From: UBA7378 sp049611805
GTDB lineage: Bacteria > Pseudomonadota > Alphaproteobacteria > RS24
Reading direction: 5' to 3'
Assembly (NCBI GenBank): GCA_049611805.1
Contig: JBMZAX010000018.1
Span: 1 to 36,613 of the forward strand
Length of the DNA: 36,613 nucleotides
The position numbers and the translations under genes were made by a program. This document shows positions 31,108-36,613 of this stretch, one piece after another (within the stretch, counting starts at the first letter, position 1; every line of letters begins with the position of its first letter). The notes under the pieces were generated by a model that saw only the letters and a list, made by a program, of their open reading frames with translations, did no database searches and was not told the DNA's origin.

Positions 31108-31758
31108 GTGAGCCAACAAAACTCAAAAATTGCCAGTCGGCCCAAGAGAGCCCCGAAACTTTCGCCGGAAAAAAGACGCGAACAACTTATCGATTGTGCG
31201 ATAGAGGTTTATGTAAATCACGGCATTGAGGGCGCGCGTCGCTCGCATATTGCTCTCAGGGCCGGCGTTTCCGTTCCAACCGTTTATGCATATTTCGATA
31301 CACGAGAGAGCCTGACGGAGGCGGTGCTCGATCGGGTGGAATCGCGCATAACGGAAATTGTTTGGAACGCGGCTGCTGAAGACGGCCTTGCGTTTTATAA
31401 ACTGCTGAATGTGGCGCGCGCATTTTCGAACACCGTCGAGCAGGATTCCGCGATCATGAAAATTTGGCTGGATTGGAGCACAGCTTTCGAGAATGCCACT
31501 TGGACGCTTTATGAAGACTTGCAAAGCAGAGTGGCAAATTTGTTTTGTGAAATCATTGGCGTCGGCCAAGCCAGCGGAGAGCTGTCGCCGGATTTAGACC
31601 CGGAAATTGCCGCCTATATCATTATCGGTGGCGGACAAATGGCGGCGCAAATGAAGCTTACGAGCCCGGCGGCTCTGGATATTGAGGTTTTTCTCCATCA
31701 ACTCGTCGCCGGCGCGTTGCAAACCAGTGAAATTTCCAACGGCGAGAATTTGCTATGA
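31108..31758 (+). CDS. TetR-family transcriptional regulator
   Basis: A 216-residue regulator. Residues 21-68 form the DNA-binding domain with the helix-turn-helix HIALRAGVSVPTVYAYF (47-63); the C-terminal domain (helical, GGGQMAAQMKL) is the ligand pocket. The start is GTG at 31108 after GGGGAAA; an upstream in-frame GTG at 31048 falls at the palindromic operator and is rejected. It overlaps the FAD oxidoreductase by four bases (ATGA). As first gene of the operon it probably autoregulates and represses the divergent oxygenase gene. Confidence 0.92.
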   Translation: MSQQNSKIASRPKRAPKLSPEKRREQLIDCAIEVYVNHGIEGARRSHIALRAGVSVPTVYAYFDTRESLTEAVLDRVESRITEIVWNAAAEDGLAFYKLLNVARAFSNTVEQDSAIMKIWLDWSTAFENATWTLYEDLQSRVANLFCEIIGVGQASGELSPDLDPEIAAYIIIGGGQMAAQMKLTSPAALDIEVFLHQLVAGALQTSEISNGENLL

Positions 31759-33077
31759 GGGTGGCAATAATCGGAGGTGGGCCGGCCGGGTGCGCAGCTG
31801 CCTATACTTTGCAGAAAAAACGAGTTGATTTCGAACTGTTCGAGGCCGCCGAAAAAATTGGTGGGCGCACAAAACAAATCCATCGAGATGACGGTTACAA
31901 TCTGGGCACCGGCGCTTTGTTTCTCATGGGGGGCATCTACCCGCGCACCATGGCCTTGCTGCAGGAGATGGGGCGGAAAAAACAATTGGTGCCCTGGGCC
32001 GGTGCATCTGAACTTATGGATGATGATCATTCCAGATATCCGGTTCGGCTGGATTCCTTTTTCAGCTTCCTAAGACTTCCAACGCTGGGCCTGCGTGACA
32101 AACTGCGCATAATTGGCACCGGACTGCGCCTGCTTGTTGCCCCGGGCGCGCGCAACCCGTTCGACGGATCGCAGCTTGCCAAATATGACAGCGATGAAAA
32201 TCTGGAAGACTGGTCGCGCGCAAATTTTGGCGACAAGGCCTTTGAATATGTCATGCGCCCGATTATGGACTTTCTCTATGCCGTGCCGTTGCGCGAATTA
32301 TCAACGCCCTTTCCCAAGGCCCTGATGAAGCAGGGGCACAAAATAGCATTGTCATCGCCACAGGGCGGCATCGGGCAAATTAATGAATGGTTTTTGGACA
32401 ATGTTTCTCCCGACAAAATCCATGTCTCGACCCCGGTTGAAGGTTTGACGCGAGAAAGTGAAATGTGGCGCGTTTCTTATTCGGGCGGCAGCGTTCTGGT
32501 CGACAGCATTATCATTGCGACGGAAGCTTTTACTGCCGCCGACCTTTTGAAGGCGCATGTGTCGGAAGATGCCTATCACCGGCTCATGAGCACGCATTAC
32601 ACCGAATATGCCCATGTTGCCATGGGGTATGACGAGGACCCGTGGCCCGATTATCCAACAGATATTGTGCTGCCCGTTGGCGAAGGTGGTGTTCGCAATG
32701 TCGGGGCCATGGTTTTGCATGGCCGACGCCTGCCGGCCTCAGTCCCGAACGGGGCGCAAATGGTTGGGGTCTATTTCAACACGCCACCGCTCAAAGATAT
32801 GAGCGATGATGACATAAAAGAAGAAGCGGTCAAACAGGTAAATGCCGCTTTTGGCCAGGCACAAAAGCCAAGCTTTGTTCATTTGTTCCGTTATGAAAAG
32901 GGGCTGACCATCGCAAAGCCTGGTCACTACAAAATGCTCGATAAGGTTCATTCCTTATTGCCGGAAGGTATCGAACTGGCGGGAGATTATTTCTCCCAAG
33001 CCGGGGTAGAGGCCGCCGTGCATAGCGGCGAAAGAGCGGCAAAGAATTTGCTCCGACATCGGGCGGGGGAATTTTAA
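31755..33077 (+). CDS. FAD-dependent oxidoreductase, amine oxidase/protoporphyrinogen oxidase-like
   Basis: A 440-residue flavoprotein. The N-terminal dinucleotide-binding motif GGGPAG is at 7-12, followed by LFEAAEKIGGRT (the GG-doublet region). The C-terminal ELAGDYFSQAGVEAAVHSGERAA is the second FAD contact typical of the amine-oxidase/HemY/phytoene desaturase group. It is not assigned as HemY because the context has no haem biosynthesis genes. It overlaps tetR by four bases and precedes the six-helix membrane protein. It may oxidise a membrane-derived or terpenoid substrate; this is inference. Confidence 0.92.
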   Translation: MRVAIIGGGPAGCAAAYTLQKKRVDFELFEAAEKIGGRTKQIHRDDGYNLGTGALFLMGGIYPRTMALLQEMGRKKQLVPWAGASELMDDDHSRYPVRLDSFFSFLRLPTLGLRDKLRIIGTGLRLLVAPGARNPFDGSQLAKYDSDENLEDWSRANFGDKAFEYVMRPIMDFLYAVPLRELSTPFPKALMKQGHKIALSSPQGGIGQINEWFLDNVSPDKIHVSTPVEGLTRESEMWRVSYSGGSVLVDSIIIATEAFTAADLLKAHVSEDAYHRLMSTHYTEYAHVAMGYDEDPWPDYPTDIVLPVGEGGVRNVGAMVLHGRRLPASVPNGAQMVGVYFNTPPLKDMSDDDIKEEAVKQVNAAFGQAQKPSFVHLFRYEKGLTIAKPGHYKMLDKVHSLLPEGIELAGDYFSQAGVEAAVHSGERAAKNLLRHRAGEF

Positions 33078-33108
33078 AAAATCACCATTCTTACTGAGGG
33101 AGGAAAAA

Positions 33109-33837
33109 ATGAGTGAAACAACCGGAAACATATTGGCGCTGGACAGCCTGTCGAGGAAGTCCTTGGCATTTTGCGGCTACACCGGATATGCGGCGATAAT
33201 TCTGTTCATTATAGGCGGCGTTTGGCTGGGGGGCATGTTGCCGCCAATACCCAATGCCAATGATGCACCGGCTGAACTTGTCGCGAAGCTTAATGATAAC
33301 CTTCTCAATATGCGCGTGGGCTCGATCTTCATGATTGCATCATTTGCCCTTTTCGGCACAGTTGGTGCAGGTATTGCAGCGCAAACCCGGCGTTTCGAGA
33401 CGAGCCCGGTGTTTTCTTACACCCAAATTGTATTTGCCGCAGGTGGTACCACCATCGCTTTGCTGGTGGCCTTTGGCTGGTCGCTAATGGTGTTCCGACC
33501 GGAAACCTACGAGCCGTCAATTCTACTCATGTGGGCCGATTTTGCCTACTTTTTGGCGGTTTTCTCGGTGCCTCTATTTGGCGGCTGGTGCGTGTTAATC
33601 GCTCTGCCTATCTTTTTCTCCGAGCCGGGAAGAGAGCCATTTCCGCGCTGGGTGGCTTATGTCAACTTATGGGCGGCTTTGCTCTATGGACCGGGCCAAA
33701 TGGTCATATTTTTCAAAGACGGGCCGTTTTCCTGGCATGGCATTGTCGGCATGTACCTGCCTTACATCGCATACTTTGCCTGGATAGCCACTATGTCCTG
33801 GGTGTTGATCAAGATCGCCCATGACGAAAACAGCTAA
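33109..33837 (+). CDS. Six-helix integral membrane protein, unknown function
   Basis: A 242-residue inner-membrane protein with six hydrophobic helices (roughly 25-45, 71-90, 104-128, 139-165, 178-200, 208-235). Few charges lie inside the helices; a His near the start of helix six (FSWHGIVGMYLPYIAYF) and Trp/Tyr-rich loops are notable. No known motif is recognised. It has a strong GAGGGAGG ribosome site. It sits between the FAD oxidoreductase and the oxidase subunit III-like gene in one operon, so it could be a quinone- or haem-linked partner of these, which is speculation. Confidence 0.85.
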   Translation: MSETTGNILALDSLSRKSLAFCGYTGYAAIILFIIGGVWLGGMLPPIPNANDAPAELVAKLNDNLLNMRVGSIFMIASFALFGTVGAGIAAQTRRFETSPVFSYTQIVFAAGGTTIALLVAFGWSLMVFRPETYEPSILLMWADFAYFLAVFSVPLFGGWCVLIALPIFFSEPGREPFPRWVAYVNLWAALLYGPGQMVIFFKDGPFSWHGIVGMYLPYIAYFAWIATMSWVLIKIAHDENS

Positions 33838-33860
33838 AGCTTATAAAGGCTGTTCATCCT

Positions 33861-34430
33861 GTGCGTGAGAAAAGCCAAACGCAAACCCGGATACCGGGGG
33901 AACCCGGTATCTGGGCCTTTGTGACAGGGGACTTGCTGGTCTTTTCCCTGTTTTTCATTCTGATTGCCATTGGCAATCAGGAACAGGGAGAGGTGTTTTC
34001 AAGCGCGCGCGGCATGCTTGATTTGAGGTTCGGCCTTGCCAATACGCTGCTTTTGCTCACCGGTTCTTTTTTCGTGGCGATCGGTGTCGAACGTTATCGG
34101 TTAAACGATGGCCGCGATAATCGCATCTGGTTCCGGCTGGCGATTTTGTCCGGTGTTATATTTCTCATAAACAAAGTCTTTGAATGGAATGCCAAGGTCT
34201 CTGACGGGCTGACCCCGATGACCAATGATTTCTATATGTATTTCTTTGTGTTCACGGCCATTCACGCAATTCATGTGTTTGTCGGCGTCGTCATACTCGG
34301 CTTTCTGCACAAAAAATCGCAAGCCCCGTTCACCCCGGAAACGCAACGCGGGCTGGAAAGCGGGGCCATTTTTTGGCACTTGGTCGATTTGTTGTGGATC
34401 ATGTTGTTTGCCCTGTTCTATCTGGTGTGA
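33861..34430 (+). CDS. Cytochrome c oxidase subunit III family protein (NorE-like)
   Basis: A 189-residue five-helix membrane protein of the haem-copper oxidase subunit III family, NorE group. The first helix GEPGIWAFVTGDLLVFSLFF is the typical NorE/CoxIII start; FTAIHAIHVFVGVVILG and SGAIFWHLVDLLWIMLFALFYLV with their His residues are the conserved later helices. It starts at GTG (33861). No subunit I or II gene is nearby, and no NO reductase genes. The subunit IV-like gene follows after five bases. Confidence 0.9.
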   Translation: MREKSQTQTRIPGEPGIWAFVTGDLLVFSLFFILIAIGNQEQGEVFSSARGMLDLRFGLANTLLLLTGSFFVAIGVERYRLNDGRDNRIWFRLAILSGVIFLINKVFEWNAKVSDGLTPMTNDFYMYFFVFTAIHAIHVFVGVVILGFLHKKSQAPFTPETQRGLESGAIFWHLVDLLWIMLFALFYLV

Positions 34431-34435
34431 TTTCT

Positions 34436-34708
34436 ATGAACCATACAAAGCAAATTATTGGATTAAGTTTGATGACATGGGCATGGTTTCTGCTGGTTGC
34501 GGTAACCATGCTGGCCTGGTGGCTCGCCGAGGGTGAGCAGAAAATGGCCGACGCCACCACCACGGCAATTTTTCTAACGGCCTGCGTCAAAATCTGGATT
34601 ATCGGCTATCAGTTTATGGAGCTGAAACTTGCCCCGGCCTTTTTGCGATATGGTTTTTTGCTATGGCTGGTCGCCATCTCCTGCACCTTGGTTTTCTTGA
34701 TCACATAA
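34436..34708 (+). CDS. Cytochrome c oxidase subunit IV family protein (NorF-like)
   Basis: A 90-residue protein with three hydrophobic helices. The segment KIWIIGYQFMELKLAP is characteristic of prokaryotic subunit IV/NorF proteins. The ATG at 34436 lies just after the subunit III-like stop and suggests a fixed III-IV pair. In oxidases this subunit stabilises the complex; here the catalytic subunits are absent from the neighbourhood, so its partner is unknown. Confidence 0.85.
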   Translation: MNHTKQIIGLSLMTWAWFLLVAVTMLAWWLAEGEQKMADATTTAIFLTACVKIWIIGYQFMELKLAPAFLRYGFLLWLVAISCTLVFLIT

Positions 34709-34724
34709 TCGTTTCCATAATTCA

Positions 34725-34744
34725 GTGTTAACACCCGCTTGACA
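34725..34744 (+). promoter_or_regulatory. Palindrome and -35-like box before the MDR gene
   Basis: GTGTTAACAC (34725-34734) is a perfect 10-base palindrome, followed by TTGACA at 34739-34744. The best -10 (TATACT at 34768-34773) is 23 bases away, too far for a standard promoter, so this stays tentative. Confidence 0.3.
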
Positions 34745-34803
34745 GCGCGATTATAAAAAGTGACACCTATACTGCCAAAAAATATCATTGGAGTATTGAA
34801 ACC

Positions 34804-35814
34804 ATGCCAATTACCCAAATCAGAATGAGCGACTATCCGGGTGACCGCGCCCCCCGCGATATTTGGGAAACCACCCATGAACCGCTGCCGACGCTTAAAG
34901 AGGGGCAAGTTGCTGCTCGGATTGATTATGTGTCGATTGACCCCGGCATGAGCGGTTGGATTACCAATAAACGCAATTATATGCCGCCCGTGCGCCCGGG
35001 TGGTGTCATGCGGGCGTTTGGCGTTGGCGAGATTATCGAAAGTCGGAGCAATCACTTGGCAGTGGGTGACTGGATAACCGGCTTTTTGGGCGTGCGATCG
35101 CATGGGCTTTTTAACGATAAGGATGTGCGCCCCATCGACATTAATATGGCGGCACCGGAACTGTTTCTCTCAGGTCTTGGCATGACCGGCTATACGGCCT
35201 ATTTCGGCATGATGGATATCGGCCGGCCCAAAGCGGGCGAAACCGTCGTTGTTTCCGCCGCGGCCGGGGCGGTGGGCAGCATGGCCGCGCAGCTGGCAAA
35301 AAATGCCGGCGCCCGCGTTATCGGCATTGCGGGTGGTGCCGAAAAATGCCGCTATCTGAGCGAGACGCTGAAGCTCGATGCGGCAATCGATTATAAATCG
35401 GAAAATATTGCGGCGCGGCTTGATGCGTTGGCGCCCGATTATATCGACCTTTATTACGACAATGTCGGCGGTGAGATTTTGGACCTCGCCTTGGCGCGCA
35501 TGAAATATCAGGGCCGCGTTGTTGTGTGTGGGGCGATCTCCCAATATGGCGACATGGACAATCAGCAGGGGCCGACCAATTTTATGCAAATTATCACGCA
35601 AAGCATAAAGATTCAGGGCTTCACCATGCGCGATTATATGCACCGAATTCCCGAAGCCGTCGATGCGCTCGCCACCGGACTGCAGGACGGGTCTTTAATA
35701 TGCCGCCAGCATATTTTGGACGGGCTTGAGCGGTTTCCCGATGGCTTTGAAATGCTGCTGAACGGCGCCAATCAAGGTAAATTGCTGATACGCGTTGACC
35801 ATGCCGACACATGA
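34804..35814 (+). CDS. Zinc-independent NADP-dependent MDR oxidoreductase (CurA-like)
   Basis: A 336-residue medium-chain reductase of the leukotriene B4 12-hydroxydehydrogenase/2-alkenal reductase group. The nucleotide motif AAGAVGS is at 153-159, preceded by LSGLGMTGYTAYFGM, both typical. YVSIDPGMSGWI and YDNVGGEILDLAL are family signatures. No structural zinc Cys cluster is present. Such enzymes reduce the C=C bond of enones or enals with NADPH. The ATG follows TTGGAG. It is convergent with the fumarylacetoacetate-hydrolase-like gene. Confidence 0.93.
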   Translation: MPITQIRMSDYPGDRAPRDIWETTHEPLPTLKEGQVAARIDYVSIDPGMSGWITNKRNYMPPVRPGGVMRAFGVGEIIESRSNHLAVGDWITGFLGVRSHGLFNDKDVRPIDINMAAPELFLSGLGMTGYTAYFGMMDIGRPKAGETVVVSAAAGAVGSMAAQLAKNAGARVIGIAGGAEKCRYLSETLKLDAAIDYKSENIAARLDALAPDYIDLYYDNVGGEILDLALARMKYQGRVVVCGAISQYGDMDNQQGPTNFMQIITQSIKIQGFTMRDYMHRIPEAVDALATGLQDGSLICRQHILDGLERFPDGFEMLLNGANQGKLLIRVDHADT

Positions 35815-35830
35815 GGCGGCGTTTTAAGGG

Positions 35831-35856
35831 CGCCGGCCAGTCACGCCGGCCAGTCA
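35831..35856. repeat. 13-bp tandem repeat
   Basis: CGCCGGCCAGTCA is repeated without spacer at 35831-35843 and 35844-35856, followed by CGCC. It lies between convergent genes shortly after the MDR stop. Confidence 0.9.
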
Positions 35857-35881
35857 CGCCTGCATGACGCGCGGGCCCTCA

Positions 35882-36613
35882 CTATTCCACTTGAGTTTCC
35901 AAAACACCCAAATGCGTGCCGAAAGCCATAACCGCATCACCTCTGCGCAAATAAGCCCACGACATCCATATGTTGGGCATCTGAAAGGCCACGCCCTCCG
36001 GTGTGCCAAGCAATATGGCCGTGCCCTTTTTTAACCGCTCACAGTCGGCCAGCCTGATGGGCGCGCCATAAAGATAAAAATCCTTGTCGCACAGAGCCAA
36101 GGCCTTTTGCCCGATGGATGGGGCGTCCCAAATCATCAAGCCGGCACTGTCGCGCTGGCGCAGCCGATGATTGACCGTCAGGCCCAATTCGATTTGTTGA
36201 TAGAAATCAGGATTTGTCGGCACGATGAGAATGGCACCGACCGGCAACATGCCGTCGCCGCCCTTGCCTTCGGGAAAGCCGGTGCGCCCCATTGGTTTTT
36301 TAAGATTAATATGGCGCAACAGCGCCCATCTGTCGGTCAAATCATTGCACAGCACAAACCCGAAGCGCCCGCTTTTGCCGGGCGCAATATCCTCAATGGC
36401 GACAGCGCACAGCTCAACCTCATAATCGAGCCTTGTGCGTTTTTTGACCGGTGCCTGCCAAGCGCTCGGCGTTGACAGTTTCGGGAACAAAAACGGCCCG
36501 TCTTCGAGGCCGGTCTCTTCCGCATGGGCCTTAAAATTAACCCCCGCCGCGATAGTGCTGCTTTGCGTGTCAAACGGCACATCCAGATCCCGCCAATTGT
36601 AAATCGTCGCATC
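35882..36613 (-). CDS. Fumarylacetoacetate hydrolase family protein, 5' end outside window
   Basis: A FAH-fold protein of which about 243 residues are visible. The reading frame stays open to the window edge (residues DATIYNWRDLDVPFDT before the first internal GTG at 36580), so the true start is beyond 36613. The metal ligands are suggested by DYEVELCAVAI (E-x-E), with the conserved GFVLCNDLTDR following and a late GTPEGVAF. Members hydrolyse C-C bonds or decarboxylate/hydrate 2-oxo acids in aromatic catabolism. It is convergent with the MDR gene; substrate unknown. Confidence 0.9.
   Translation of the reverse strand, partial: DATIYNWRDLDVPFDTQSSTIAAGVNFKAHAEETGLEDGPFLFPKLSTPSAWQAPVKKRTRLDYEVELCAVAIEDIAPGKSGRFGFVLCNDLTDRWALLRHINLKKPMGRTGFPEGKGGDGMLPVGAILIVPTNPDFYQQIELGLTVNHRLRQRDSAGLMIWDAPSIGQKALALCDKDFYLYGAPIRLADCERLKKGTAILLGTPEGVAFQMPNIWMSWAYLRRGDAVMAFGTHLGVLETQVE

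Noticed and set aside
31755..33077. Assignment as hemY (protoporphyrinogen oxidase)
   Set aside because: Shared FAD motifs only; no haem biosynthesis context.
33861..34708. Assignment as norEF of a denitrification cluster
   Set aside because: No norCB, norQD or other denitrification genes are in the window; only the subunit family is supported.

Overview
The window looks like one contiguous chromosomal stretch of a moderately GC-rich alphaproteobacterium. The lineage call rests on a near-perfect Irr-type iron control element beside bacterioferritin and on the mix of catabolic gene families (haloalkane dehalogenase-like hydrolase, Baeyer-Villiger/flavin monooxygenase, MpaB-type oxygenase, DUF2855, acyl-CoA enzymes). 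A Rhizobiales/Parvibaculales-like lineage is a guess. Coding density is high and nearly every gene has a recognisable family. No tRNA, rRNA, CRISPR array, insertion sequence or prophage gene was seen.

Layout. (1) 47-3824, minus strand: SDR dehydrogenase, epoxide-hydrolase-like enzyme, small membrane protein, a protein with the fold order of ribosome recycling factor, and a globin-like protein. (2) 3900-4752: iron storage block with bfr and bfd convergent, an Irr/ICE box in the globin-bfr divergent region and a Fur-like box in front of bfd. (3) 4923-5693, plus: an SDR lacking the catalytic Tyr/Lys. (4) 5715-13168, minus: a tightly packed seven-gene run in transcription order DUF2855, sulfatase, TetR regulator, enoyl-CoA hydratase, formylglycine-generating enzyme (FGE, as a lipoprotein), D-aminoacylase-family amidohydrolase, hotdog thioesterase-like protein. 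Sulfatase and its activating enzyme lie in the same run. (5) 13200-13224: a perfect 25-bp palindrome carrying back-to-back -35 boxes for the DUF2855 run and for a plus-strand pair (membrane-anchored protein, GST-like protein). (6) 15070-19901: haloalkane-dehalogenase-like hydrolase, TauD-type dioxygenase, MFS transporter, AraC regulator, GFA-domain protein. (7) 20099-21613, minus: Met/His-rich outer-membrane protein and a small Cys/His-rich exported protein, possibly a copper pair. (8) 21709-29933, plus: LivHMGF ABC transporter, acyl-CoA ligase, LivK binding protein and a flavin monooxygenase, which reads as uptake and activation of an organic acid. (9) 29963-34708: an MpaB/DUF2236 oxygenase divergent from a TetR-led operon (FAD oxidoreductase, six-helix membrane protein, orphan cytochrome oxidase subunit III- and IV-like proteins) around two operator-like palindromes. 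(10) 34804-36613: zinc-independent MDR reductase and a fumarylacetoacetate-hydrolase-family gene cut by the window end.

The most novel candidates are the RRF-like protein, the MpaB/FAD/six-helix/CoxIII-CoxIV cassette without catalytic oxidase subunits, the lipoprotein FGE paired with a sulfatase whose motif has Thr in place of Pro, and repeated short tandem duplications at gene ends. All family assignments are from reading motifs; no database search was run.
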